Origin: Vacuolonema iberomarrocanum LEGE 07170
GTDB lineage: Bacteria; Cyanobacteriota; Cyanobacteriia; Elainellales; Elainellaceae
Length of the DNA stretch: 64,000 nt
Assembly (NCBI GenBank): GCA_015207365.1
Contig: JADEXA010000030.1
Location: 19,348-83,347 of the forward strand
Direction: 5' to 3'
Shown: positions 8,512-17,057 of the stretch, in pieces
Layout: each line of letters begins with the position of its first letter
Position numbering within the stretch: the first letter of the stretch is position 1
Position numbers and translations under genes: made by a program
Notes under the pieces: model-generated
Seen by the model: the letters and a program-made list of their open reading frames with translations, nothing else
The model's database searches: none
Told to the model about the DNA's origin: nothing

Positions 8512-9390
8512 TTACGTCAAAGCATCAACAAATGGGCGAACAACATTCACGAACGCATCGGTCGCTTCATAGGGCAGTACATTGCGTCCCGAAATCAGAC
8601 AGCCTTCCCCATGGGGCAAGTGTTCGAGATACTCTGCAAGGCGCTTTTCGGCACTTTCGCTGTAGCCTTTGGTGACACTGGAGGCTTGCTTGCCAAAGAC
8701 TGCCAACGTCGGACAGGTCAGAGATTCGATCGCCGCCTGATAGTCTTGTCGCCAAAACCCTGATAGAAATGCGAAAACGGCGTGGCGAGTGGCGGCTTTT
8801 GCAGAATCGGCCTGGAGGCGATCGAGCCAGTTGTCGTCGATATCCGCTGGGTCGCCAAACAACTGCCGTTCCGAAAACGAGGCGAGAAACTTGCGTCGCC
8901 GAGCATATTGATAAAACGCTGCACCCAGGGGAGTATCAAACAAATTCCAGGCAACATTTTGCTGCTGTGGCTGGGTTGGGTTGGTCATCAACCGCCAAGC
9001 TGGGGGGCCAGAGAGGGCGATCGCCTTCACCTGCTCTGGAAACAACTCAGCACAAGATAACGCCACGGGAAACAAGGCTCCCTGCGTCACAATTACCACA
9101 GGCTCTTGAATGATGTCGGTTACAAGCTTTTGAAGCTGCTGTCCCCAGTCATCGGGATGGTAAGCCACACGCGGTAAGTCACTCTCGCCACAGCCGAGCA
9201 AGTCGGGATTGTAAATCACATTGCGCTGCCCCGATTCATGCCAAGCGTTGATGAAGCGCGTCCAAAACCACCGGGATAAGCCAACGCCGATGGGATGAAT
9301 GAGCAGCAAAGGCGAACCACTGGGTTCACCCGTCGGCGGATCAATGCGATCGTATGCACAGTTGTAACCTTGCCAGTCGTAGTGCTTCAT
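8512..9390 (-). CDS. Alpha/beta-fold hydrolase-like protein lacking the usual nucleophile
   Basis: A 292-residue protein with the alpha/beta-hydrolase layout: oxyanion-loop region LLLIHPIGVGLSRW near 28-41, a NPDLLGCGESDLP segment near 61-73, and a C-terminal strand followed by HLPHGEGCLI with a candidate catalytic His. At the nucleophile elbow (residues about 101-107) the sequence is VTQGALF, where active enzymes have G-x-S-x-G. The serine position is therefore glycine. It may be a non-catalytic or differently acting member. The start at 9390 (MKHYDWQG) matches the fold's first strand; upstream in-frame ATG at 9483 gives an unlikely leader. Confidence 0.8.
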   Translation of the reverse strand: MKHYDWQGYNCAYDRIDPPTGEPSGSPLLLIHPIGVGLSRWFWTRFINAWHESGQRNVIYNPDLLGCGESDLPRVAYHPDDWGQQLQKLVTDIIQEPVVIVTQGALFPVALSCAELFPEQVKAIALSGPPAWRLMTNPTQPQQQNVAWNLFDTPLGAAFYQYARRRKFLASFSERQLFGDPADIDDNWLDRLQADSAKAATRHAVFAFLSGFWRQDYQAAIESLTCPTLAVFGKQASSVTKGYSESAEKRLAEYLEHLPHGEGCLISGRNVLPYEATDAFVNVVRPFVDALT

Positions 9391-9539
9391 TGGTTTTGTC
9401 TCCGCCAGCCCAGTCCGAGTTTCATCATAGTGGAGTTTGCTGGCAGGCGATTGGATGGAATGGATAGAGAGGCGATCGCCCACTCCAACAAAACCCCTCC
9501 CCTAAACCTCAAGCCGATATTGCTGATAGTGGGGATGAT

Positions 9540-9582
9540 TTTTTTCAAGAAGGGGGCGTGATACGCCCCCTTCTTGAAAAAA
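9540..9582. repeat. 20-bp perfect hairpin between divergent genes
   Basis: The arm TTTTTTCAAGAAGGGGGCGT (9540-9559) is followed by loop GAT and its exact complement (9563-9582). The A/T flanks make it look like a bidirectional terminator. However, it lies upstream of both neighbours (the alpha/beta-fold gene on the left and the Uma2 gene on the right), so it would terminate neither. A solo palindromic repeat or a regulatory hairpin is more likely. Confidence 0.75.
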
Positions 9583-9699
9583 TAAACTTTGGATTTTGCA
9601 ACCCTCTCAATCCTGACCCACCTTCCAGATTCATCCCGCCCTTGAGTTCCCCATGGCACACTGAAAGCAGGGAAATACAACGCCCACGAGAACAAAGCT

Positions 9700-10266
9700 A
9701 TGACTATCTCGACCGAACAAACAGTCTGGACAGATGTCGACTTCATGGCACTTTCAAAAGATGGGCATCGCTACGAATTGGTAGACGGGGAGCCAATCGA
9801 CCTGGGCAATTCAGGAATGGAACATGGCGGTATTGGCTCGTTCCTAGGAGGCTTACTCGCGCTCTATGTCCGAAAGCAGAAATTGGGGATTATCTGCGAC
9901 TCTAGTACGGCGTTCACCTTAAAGAATGGGAATAAACGCTCTCCAGACGTGTCTTTTGTGAGCAAAGAACGGCTCAAAGGGTTAAAACGTCTGCCCCGTG
10001 GGTTCTTTCAAGGCTCTCCTGATTTAGTCGTTGAAATCCTTTCGCCAAACGACACCGTTGAGGAAATCCACGCCAAGATTGTGGAATACTTCGAGAACGA
10101 AACCCGCCTGGTGTGGGTCATTCACCCCGATGAGCGGTATGTGCTGGTCTACCATGCCCCAGAGCCCGATCGCTTCTTGCGGGCAGATGACATGCTGGAT
10201 GGCGAGGCCGTTGTGCCAGGGTTCTCAATGGCGATCGCCGATCTTTTCGAAGAATGGGATTTTTGA
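9700..10266 (+). CDS. Uma2 family (DUF820) putative endonuclease
   Basis: A 188-residue complete Uma2 protein. The family pattern is clear: an early YELVDGEPIDLG block, HGGIGSFLGGLLALYV helix, SPDVSFVSKERL, then DLVVEILSPNDTVEEIHAKI and LVWVIHPDERYVLVYH. The D...E-x-x sequence (SPDVSF and VVEIL) forms the proposed PD-(D/E)XK core. The biological role of this very abundant cyanobacterial family is not established. It converges with another Uma2 gene only 45 bases away, and the two are clearly different in sequence. Confidence 0.9.
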   Translation: MTISTEQTVWTDVDFMALSKDGHRYELVDGEPIDLGNSGMEHGGIGSFLGGLLALYVRKQKLGIICDSSTAFTLKNGNKRSPDVSFVSKERLKGLKRLPRGFFQGSPDLVVEILSPNDTVEEIHAKIVEYFENETRLVWVIHPDERYVLVYHAPEPDRFLRADDMLDGEAVVPGFSMAIADLFEEWDF

Positions 10267-10311
10267 TGAGGCGATCGCCCTCCAAATCCAGGTGAACGAG
10301 CAGTTTGGCTG

Positions 10312-11013
10312 TTAACCTTCTGGCTCAATCCCCAGGGCACGGAGTTGGGCGGCAAGTTGAGCGGCTTTGGCTTCGGCAACCATCGCCCGTTCATGGCCTG
10401 TAGGAAGGAGGGTTTGGTGGCGATCGCACCATCGCAGCCAAGTGGTTTGGATGCCTTCAAACTCACCATCCCAGAGCATCAGCCCTAATCCAACCTGCTC
10501 TAACCAGGGCGTTTCCAAGATTCGATAGCGTCCCTCCATCAGCCCAAATACGCGCAACTGTTCGTCCCCCAACTGTTGCAACGGATCAAACACGACATAG
10601 TAAGGAATGCCTAATCGGGCATATGCGTCGAGTTTGCTGCCCAATTCATTGTCCTCACGATTGGAGACAATCTCAATCACCACATCCGGCGATTTGCCAA
10701 ACTCCCAAACGAAATAAGCACGGTTCTTTTTCTCGCGGAAATCTTGAGGCGCTTCCACATCCACGCTAACGAAAACATCGGGAACAATAGGGGGATGGTG
10801 AACGGTGGCGAAAATGCCAATATCGGCATCGGCGATAAATGGACGATCCATGCCAAAGTTTGCCCAAGAGCTGTACAACGCTTCTACGAGCAAACGCTGT
10901 AACTTGGCTGACAAGAAGTTGTCCACGGGAGTGTCGTCCTCCGTGACCACAGAGCCTAGATTGATGGGAATCGGTAATTCAGGCGGTGTATTCGGAGTAG
11001 CGCTTTGGGTCAT
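10312..11013 (-). CDS. Uma2 family (DUF820) putative endonuclease
   Basis: A 233-residue Uma2 protein of the longer subgroup. It has VPDVFVSVDVEAP, then SPDVVIEIVSNREDNELGSK, YYVVFDPLQQLG and a C-terminal AKAAQLAAQLRALGIEPEG tail. Such coiled tails are common in this subgroup. The start at 11013 (MTQSATPNTPPE) is preferred to the ATG 15 bases earlier because it fits the family. It is 60 bases beyond the stop of the PlsY/phosphotransferase fusion and on the same strand, so read-through is possible. Confidence 0.9.
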   Translation of the reverse strand: MTQSATPNTPPELPIPINLGSVVTEDDTPVDNFLSAKLQRLLVEALYSSWANFGMDRPFIADADIGIFATVHHPPIVPDVFVSVDVEAPQDFREKKNRAYFVWEFGKSPDVVIEIVSNREDNELGSKLDAYARLGIPYYVVFDPLQQLGDEQLRVFGLMEGRYRILETPWLEQVGLGLMLWDGEFEGIQTTWLRWCDRHQTLLPTGHERAMVAEAKAAQLAAQLRALGIEPEG

Positions 11014-11073
11014 CGCGATCGCTTCCAAGTTTGAAGGGAAACTTATGTCTAGCTTATGAAATTTCGCAGCAAG

Positions 11074-13965
11074 TTACTCCAATCGATCGATTTCTCCAGT
11101 TCTGCCGTTGATGCGAACGCGTTGGCCATTGCGGAAGATTTGGGTAGCGTCTTCCACATTCATCACAGCGGGGATGCCATATTCTCGGGCGACGATCGCC
11201 CCGTGCGACAACTGCCCTCCAACCTCAGCGATCAGCCCCCCAACTTGGGCGAGGAGAGGCGACCAGCCTGCATCGGTGAAGGGGACGACCAGTACGGTGT
11301 CGCGATCCACATCGGGGATAGTGTTGAGGTTGGTGACGACTCTGACCGTGCCTTCCATTTGGCCGGGGCTGGCTCCGATGCCGCGTAGCTGACTGGCAGG
11401 AAGGGCAGCGATGGGTGTGGGGAAAAACTCCGGTGGGTCATTGCCGTACACGAGATTGGGGACGCTGGGTTGGGCGCGATCGCTCGTTAGGCGTTTTTGG
11501 CGGGTGGTGATGCGATCGTGTAGTGTGGCCTTCAGCTCAGTGGCATTGCCTTCGACCAGTTGGCGAATTTCATCAAATTCCAGGAAAAAGATTTCGCCAG
11601 TGGAGTGCAGCAAGCCTTCGCTGAGCCAGCGTTGCTCTAGCGCTAGAAAGCTCCAGCGCAGCTCGGCGAGCAGGCGATTATAGACTTCGGCAACCCATCC
11701 TTTGAGATCCAGGCGGCGTTGGATGCGGTTGGATTTGCGAGACGTTTCGCTGTCAGCCGTTGGCGCTTTGAGGAATTGTAGGAGCAGCGTTTGCACGGGT
11801 TGGGGATCTTCCCGCCAGCAGGAAACAGAGATATCGGTGGCGACAGGGCTGAGGTAGCCATAATCTGTCAGGAATTGGTCGAATTTTTGGAGAATCTGTT
11901 GTCCATCTGCCGTTTCGTTCAGGCGACCGAAGAGTTGTTGAGTGTCTGTCGGTAAAGAATCTCCCATGAGCGGGCGAGCTTCGGTGGCCAGGGATTGGAG
12001 CGATCGCGTGGCGGCGACTTCTGGGGTGCGGCGGCTGTCGAGCTGTCCCAGGTCAGCGCGACCGATGGCTTTGCGGGCGGCGAAGCCTAGGGGAGCGAGG
12101 ATGTTGTAGTAGGTGGTGCGTTTGAGTACATCCAAAATGCGATCGATGCGCTGGAGGATGGCGGTGGGTTCCAGGCTCTCGGCAGATTCAGTGGTGAGGT
12201 TGTGGAGCAGGGGTTGGAAATGAGTGCGATCGTCCTTGGCAAAGGCATTGGGCAGGTTGATTTCCTGTTGCACCAAACGCAGCAGTCCCGGAACGTTGCG
12301 CAGGGTCGATTGCAGCGGTGGCTTGCTGAACTTTGCGCCACGGGTGAGGAATTCCAGGCTTTCCGGCGGTAAGCCCATGCGAGAGAACACATCCCCCAGC
12401 AGGGTCGCGTTGAAATAGGCGGCGGAGTTGTGCAAGGTGGCGGTTTCGGTGAAATCCAACCCAAGGGCGCGATCGCCCAGCACAATAGTGAAAATCTCGC
12501 CCCACACGCCACAGGTCAGCGGACGGTTAATCGACCAGGTGAGGGGATGGATGAAGCCGGGAATCACTTCAGCGGCAATTTTCCGCGTCCAGATTGGTTG
12601 CAGTGTCGTGATCGGGCGGGATTGAAGCAGCCACAGTTGCTGACCATCGAAGCTCCACTCAATATCTTGGGGAATGCCGTGGAATTGATTTTCTAAATGC
12701 CGTGCCAGATAGGCGACTTGTTGCACCAGACGGTTGGGCACATCCCCTGCCCCTTCAACAGCCAGGGATTGCTCGTCGGGTAAACGCCAGTCTTCCCCCA
12801 GGTCGCTGTCGGAAAGGGCGACACGATAGCGATCGGGGGTGAATCGCCCCGAAACCACGCGAGTGGCGGCTCCCGGCAGTGCTTCCACAATCACCACATT
12901 GCCCTGACGCGCCACCGGATCGCGGCTAAAGGCCACACCAGAGAACACGCCCTGCACCTGCCGCTGCACCAGCACGGCCATGCCACCATCGGTAATTCCC
13001 TGGCGCTGACGATATTGCACGGCACGGGGCAGGTTGTACGACGCCTGACAACGCAACACTGTCTCCGCCAGTATGGTCGGATTGGTGATGTCGAGGAAGG
13101 AGTCGTACTGTCCGGCGGCAGAGGCGATCGCCCCATCTTCCCCAATCGCCGAAGAGCGCACCACCATCGGCGTTTCCTCAGTGGGCTTGACCGTTTGCAG
13201 TAGCGGCGCTGGGTCATCCCCCGGCGGCACCACCCAACCCGGTGGCACGGGATAGCGCCATTCCTTCAGTTGCGCCAGGGTCGCGGCTTTGCCGCCCACT
13301 TGCTTGGTATCCAACCGCTGATCGAGGGAGAGGAGGGCGCGATCGCCTCGAAAAAACTTAAACATAGTACGTGACTCGGTTTGGGCAGACTCCGCAGGCA
13401 AATCGAGGTCGTCGGGGATTTGGCGATAGACCCAGGCTATCAGCAAGCTGAGCAGGGCTGTCGCTATCACCCGCGTTCCATCTTGAGGATGCCGCAAAGC
13501 AACGATGACAGGCAAGAGCACCAGGATGCCAAATTTCCCCGCCTGCCGCTCCCGTACAAGGGTAAAGCCGACCCCACCAATCAACGCCACCAGCAATGCC
13601 GTTTGCAGATCATGAGCCAGAAACCCCCAAACGACGTTGGTTGTGCCAGCCCCTCGACCAAAGCCATAGCGCCCCGCCACCAGCAACATCAAGGCCACCA
13701 GCTCGACCGCAGGTGCAGTGGGAAAGAGCGATCGCGCCAACCAAACCACCCCAATCCCCTTCAGCGCCTCCGACAACACCGCCAAAATCCCAACAATGTT
13801 GCCCCCGTGATAAAACGCCGCCGATACGCTGATATTCCCAGTTCCCAAGTCCCGCAAGCGCTTTCCACTCAACCCACGGGTCAACCACGCCACCAATGGC
13901 AAGCCCCCCACAATCGGGCACACCACTAGCAACACCACCACAGCCCACCCCATCGGCATCGGCAT
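11074..13965 (-). CDS. Fusion of a PlsY-like membrane domain with a PEP-synthase/rifampin-phosphotransferase-like enzyme
   Basis: A 963-residue protein. Residues 1 to about 195 are several TM helices with a diverged glycerol-3-phosphate acyltransferase (PlsY) pattern: DLGTGNIS, EALKG and GRGAGTTNV stand where PlsY has SGNIGATN, KG and GKGVAT. Then comes an ATP-grasp PPDK_N domain (VGGKAATLAQLKE, VVRSSAIGEDG, GVFSGVAFSRDP, WLLQSRPITTL), a long helical middle opening with HPLTWSIN, and a C-terminal swivelling domain with the phospho-histidine signature GGQLSHGAIVAREYGIP, His 921. No pyruvate-binding TIM barrel follows, so it is not a classical PEP synthase. The layout matches rifampin phosphotransferase. 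The substrate is unknown; a lipid or membrane substrate is an inference from the fusion. Confidence 0.85.
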   Translation of the reverse strand: MPMPMGWAVVVLLVVCPIVGGLPLVAWLTRGLSGKRLRDLGTGNISVSAAFYHGGNIVGILAVLSEALKGIGVVWLARSLFPTAPAVELVALMLLVAGRYGFGRGAGTTNVVWGFLAHDLQTALLVALIGGVGFTLVRERQAGKFGILVLLPVIVALRHPQDGTRVIATALLSLLIAWVYRQIPDDLDLPAESAQTESRTMFKFFRGDRALLSLDQRLDTKQVGGKAATLAQLKEWRYPVPPGWVVPPGDDPAPLLQTVKPTEETPMVVRSSAIGEDGAIASAAGQYDSFLDITNPTILAETVLRCQASYNLPRAVQYRQRQGITDGGMAVLVQRQVQGVFSGVAFSRDPVARQGNVVIVEALPGAATRVVSGRFTPDRYRVALSDSDLGEDWRLPDEQSLAVEGAGDVPNRLVQQVAYLARHLENQFHGIPQDIEWSFDGQQLWLLQSRPITTLQPIWTRKIAAEVIPGFIHPLTWSINRPLTCGVWGEIFTIVLGDRALGLDFTETATLHNSAAYFNATLLGDVFSRMGLPPESLEFLTRGAKFSKPPLQSTLRNVPGLLRLVQQEINLPNAFAKDDRTHFQPLLHNLTTESAESLEPTAILQRIDRILDVLKRTTYYNILAPLGFAARKAIGRADLGQLDSRRTPEVAATRSLQSLATEARPLMGDSLPTDTQQLFGRLNETADGQQILQKFDQFLTDYGYLSPVATDISVSCWREDPQPVQTLLLQFLKAPTADSETSRKSNRIQRRLDLKGWVAEVYNRLLAELRWSFLALEQRWLSEGLLHSTGEIFFLEFDEIRQLVEGNATELKATLHDRITTRQKRLTSDRAQPSVPNLVYGNDPPEFFPTPIAALPASQLRGIGASPGQMEGTVRVVTNLNTIPDVDRDTVLVVPFTDAGWSPLLAQVGGLIAEVGGQLSHGAIVAREYGIPAVMNVEDATQIFRNGQRVRINGRTGEIDRLE

Positions 13966-14040
13966 TCCTCAAGCCTCACGATACACGCTGTCTTTTAGGG
14001 TATTGCATTACTTGCTGGGAACAGGCATTGCAACTTGAGA

Positions 14041-15579
14041 TTACATCCAGGGATTTTCGTCTTCCTCGAAGGAGAAATCATTAGTGGGAATACTCTGTAG
14101 CATTGGGTGAATCTGAAACTCTGTATTCTTATCTACATTGTCTAGCATCTCTTCAATCTCATAAGAAAAGATAAAATTGCCAACGCTTTGTCTGTATCCT
14201 ATAAAGCCTAATCTATACAAGACTTGTACAATCTCATCTGGCTGATCATCATGAGGAAAATATGACGCAAACCACTTCAAGCCTTGATATTGGTGATTAG
14301 TATCAGGTGCTGTCAGAATACGCAGTTTGGTCTCTATTAACACCTCTCTAAGTTCTTTAGGCTTGAGAAGAGATAAATTGCAACTATTTTTTATAATCTT
14401 GATCAGAAGCTTGGCTAGAAGATTTAGACAAGGGTAAAGGTATCTCCACTCATCAGTCAGCGCCTGCAATCTACTATTTGCATATCTCTTTTCTGCGGTA
14501 ATCACGTGATTCATCTGAATCAAGCTAGAACCTGTCTCCGATGCATCATTAATTGCATAAGTGCAAAATGCTAGAAGGTCTCGAGGCCTATATAGAGTTC
14601 TGCTAATCATATAATCAATTGGATTTTGTTCTTCAGAATATGAAAACAGTCTATCAAATTCATCATCTTCAGCAAGACCTCCATAGTTTTTCAATCGCAA
14701 TAAAAGCATTCTCTCCAAATTAACTTTTGTCCAACGAATCACAAGAATATTGTTTTCAAATTTTTCTTTTTGAGGCAAGCTTAAGCCGTCCAGTATGTCT
14801 GTTCTTAAAGCGATTAACGGTTTAACGCGATCCCTGTAAACATAATCTTTCATTATCTCGAATAAACCACGTAGAAGAAGCTGCTGATCTTCGCTTTTAG
14901 GATTCCATCCAAGATCTAAATCATCAAATAGCAAGTAAAGTTTTGAACCACCAACTACCTTCCAAAAGCCTTTTTTGTGAAAGTCCTCTGTCTCCTTAAC
15001 CAAATCTCTCATAACTTGATAAGGAGAAGTGCTTTCGTTTTTTCGGCCTTTGATCGTAATTCCTTTTAATGAAATACTAATTTCCTGAATTAAGTCTGAG
15101 ATTATATCAAAAAAAGTCTGATCCTCTCTCGATAGCTCTTGAACTTTTCTCAGAAACTTGTAAGCTTTCAAATCCTCGCCAATTAAAGGCATATTTCTTT
15201 TAAGGGGACCATTAGCTCCGTATTTTTCACGAAGTACTGAAATCATAATAATATAATGCCAGATTAACTTATAAAGGATATGTTGCAACCCTTCAGCTTG
15301 TTTCAGATCATGAAACGCTTCCGTCTGAACAATGGCATCCAAATAACTTTTCCCTGGACGAACATAAGCGCAAATATATCGATTATCATTCCTGAATTTT
15401 TCATAAACATGAGACAAAATAGCAGACTTGCCCGATCCTGTTCTACCAAGCAATATATACCTCTTGTCATCTATATCCTCTGCACACATGTATGTTTGCG
15501 TGTCTTCCAGAAAATATTCGCTTAAGCTAGAATCATTTTCAGCCGAAAAATCGCCTAATGGAAATGCTTGGATAGCCAT
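14041..15579 (-). CDS. P-loop ATPase, Sll1717-like family
   Basis: A 512-residue STAND/AAA-like ATPase. It starts with FPLGDFSAEND, has Walker A GRTGSGKS at 45-52 and Walker B LYLLFDDLDLGW near 214-225, followed by a winged-helix-like C-terminal half (VQVLYRLGFIGYRQ). The domain order and FxxxDAEND-type opening agree with the cyanobacterial family named after Sll1717. The role is unknown; similar ATPases occur in accessory and defence islands. The gene is visibly AT-richer than both neighbours and contains no complete GCGATCGC octamer, suggesting acquisition by transfer. No partner nuclease is adjacent. Confidence 0.82.
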   Translation of the reverse strand: MAIQAFPLGDFSAENDSSLSEYFLEDTQTYMCAEDIDDKRYILLGRTGSGKSAILSHVYEKFRNDNRYICAYVRPGKSYLDAIVQTEAFHDLKQAEGLQHILYKLIWHYIIMISVLREKYGANGPLKRNMPLIGEDLKAYKFLRKVQELSREDQTFFDIISDLIQEISISLKGITIKGRKNESTSPYQVMRDLVKETEDFHKKGFWKVVGGSKLYLLFDDLDLGWNPKSEDQQLLLRGLFEIMKDYVYRDRVKPLIALRTDILDGLSLPQKEKFENNILVIRWTKVNLERMLLLRLKNYGGLAEDDEFDRLFSYSEEQNPIDYMISRTLYRPRDLLAFCTYAINDASETGSSLIQMNHVITAEKRYANSRLQALTDEWRYLYPCLNLLAKLLIKIIKNSCNLSLLKPKELREVLIETKLRILTAPDTNHQYQGLKWFASYFPHDDQPDEIVQVLYRLGFIGYRQSVGNFIFSYEIEEMLDNVDKNTEFQIHPMLQSIPTNDFSFEEDENPWM

Positions 15580-15845
15580 AGATTTTTGTAGACGAAAAAC
15601 AATTCACTCTTTTTATAGTAGATAAGAACATAGATACTCGTCAAGGGCATGATAACTATTATTCAAGATTTGATATGTACAGGTGATTTTCCGCTAATTT
15701 TTGAGATTAAGTAATAATTGGGACTATTGGATTATATCTTCGCTATTCAGTTATGAAAATCAATTAATTTAAATGTATCTAAAAAATAGTCGCATTGTCA
15801 GTTTTTATTTTCTTGGATGATATACGTAAATGATGTATTTGAAAC

Positions 15846-16065
15846 TTATTTGTATTCAATTTATTCGTTGATTTCAGTTGAGTACCCAGTCCAGATAGAA
15901 GCTGAGGGTATCGAACACTTTGGCAAGTATAAGATGGGTAAGGTTTGTTGCTTGAATTTTCTCAGGTGGGATGCCCATGCGCCACAAGCCAACAATCGCC
16001 CATACCGAAGTCCGGGTATTCACAATGATCGGCTTCCCACTAAGAATTTCAGGGTTGCGTGTCAC
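15846..16065 (-). pseudogene. Broken DUF433 (antitoxin-like) gene
   Basis: From a GTG at 16065 the frame reads VTRNPEILSGKPIIVNTRTS, then VWAIVGLWRMGIPPEKI and LAKVFDTLSFYLD, a typical DUF433 helix-turn-helix protein often paired with PIN-like toxins. After YLD the frame ends early with WVLN and a stop at 15874. Shifting the frame restores YSTEINE, then a TAA and IEYK, matching the family's usual STEINEYI-type end. So at least one frameshift and one nonsense change near 15850-15890 have damaged it. It lies in an AT-rich stretch (15580-16140) otherwise without genes. An open frame on the other strand is its shadow. Confidence 0.65.
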
Positions 16066-16177
16066 ATAGCGGACAGGATTGGGTTAAGCATGAGAATTTA
16101 TTTTTTGGAAGAGATATTTTGAATTTAAGGAGGAGAGGACGATCGCTTATACACCTCTTCAATATCCTGATAAATGG

Positions 16178-16594
16178 CTAAAGGTCTAGCATGAGGGCAT
16201 GGAAGCCTGCTTGAACGAAATGGCGATCGCTTGTTACTGCCTCAGTTAGATACTGTTGTTGCATGACCACAAACGACAGGCAGTCCGTCAATCCCCAAGT
16301 TTTATCAGCGCGAGATTGATAAAGTGCGAGTGCTTGCATTAGTAGCTCTGTGTTGATGCTGACGATCTTGATATTTTCAGTTTGATAGCATCTCTGGATG
16401 AATTGGACGGCTCCTTCTCGATTAAGAGCGCTGAGCGCATTCCCGACTTCAACAAAGATAGCTTCTGTAATCCACACTTCAGCAGCAGCACGAATGCGAG
16501 GAAATAGGAGTTTTGCACAACGGTGATAGTCATCACGAGGATTGAGTAGCGCTTGAATAAAGACGGTATCGAGCAACAAACGCTCACGGCTCAT
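16178..16594 (-). CDS. PIN-domain ribonuclease toxin (VapC-like)
   Basis: A 138-residue PIN domain protein. The acidic metal-binding residues are visible: LLLDT (Asp 9), ITEAIFVEVGN (Glu 44/49), LTDCLSF (Asp 104) and TSDRHF (Asp 123). VapC-like toxins cleave RNA and are held inactive by the cognate antitoxin. Its ATG overlaps the stop codon of the upstream antitoxin gene (ATGA), so the pair is translationally coupled. The start is fixed by this overlap. The target RNA cannot be predicted. Confidence 0.9.
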   Translation of the reverse strand: MSRERLLLDTVFIQALLNPRDDYHRCAKLLFPRIRAAAEVWITEAIFVEVGNALSALNREGAVQFIQRCYQTENIKIVSINTELLMQALALYQSRADKTWGLTDCLSFVVMQQQYLTEAVTSDRHFVQAGFHALMLDL

Positions 16595-16827
16595 GAATCA
16601 GTTTCCTGACGTTTACTTGTGCCATAGAGATAGTGGTCATGCTCAGCTGACCAATCGGCTGGGGCTTCTACTGTTCCAGTCAAAGATTCCAGAACATCCC
16701 AGGCATCACTAGAGGCTTTAAAGTGTTGCTGTCGTAGATTGACTACAAATGACAAGACTTGTTGCTGCAAGTCATCGGGCAACTCATTTATCTCTTCCAC
16801 AATCTTTGTGATGATTAGGCTACTCAT
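16591..16827 (-). CDS. Antitoxin of the PIN toxin (DUF2281/VapB-like)
   Basis: A 78-residue protein opening with SSLIITKIVEEINELPDDLQ, then QQVLSFVVNLRQQH, the typical helix of DUF2281-type antitoxins, and ending with a charged disordered tail that would wrap the toxin. The ATG at 16827 is chosen because GAGGA lies about 8 bases upstream; the ATG at 16833 would leave no spacing. The gene overlaps the PIN toxin by 4 bases. Antitoxin role is inferred from context and size. Confidence 0.82.
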   Translation of the reverse strand: MSSLIITKIVEEINELPDDLQQQVLSFVVNLRQQHFKASSDAWDVLESLTGTVEAPADWSAEHDHYLYGTSKRQETDS

Positions 16828-17057
16828 AAGCATTCCTCTTTCATGCAAGTGCTGAAGTAATGCGGTTCATGGATCTAGGCGGAGCAGTAGTTTGATACTA
16901 AGGTGAGTGCGGGTGGATAGCAATTCATCCCACACTTTTAAGGTTAACCGTCAGAATAGAGAGAGCATCTGCGATCGCCCTCCCCTATCTGCAATGTCTC
17001 AGGGCTACCGTTTCCAGACCACTGCTGTTGTCCGCGGGTTGTTGCCACGCGCCGATT

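Noticed and set aside
11074..13965. Classical PEP synthase (ppsA)
   Set aside because: The C-terminal PEP/pyruvate-binding barrel is absent and the His domain is at the very end; the N-terminus is a PlsY-like membrane domain.
15817..16122. 101-codon forward frame
   Set aside because: It overlaps the DUF433 remnant on the other strand and has no motif of its own.
14041..16827. Complete defence island with effector genes
   Set aside because: Only the ATPase and a toxin-antitoxin pair are present; no nuclease, methylase or reverse transcriptase partner could be identified.
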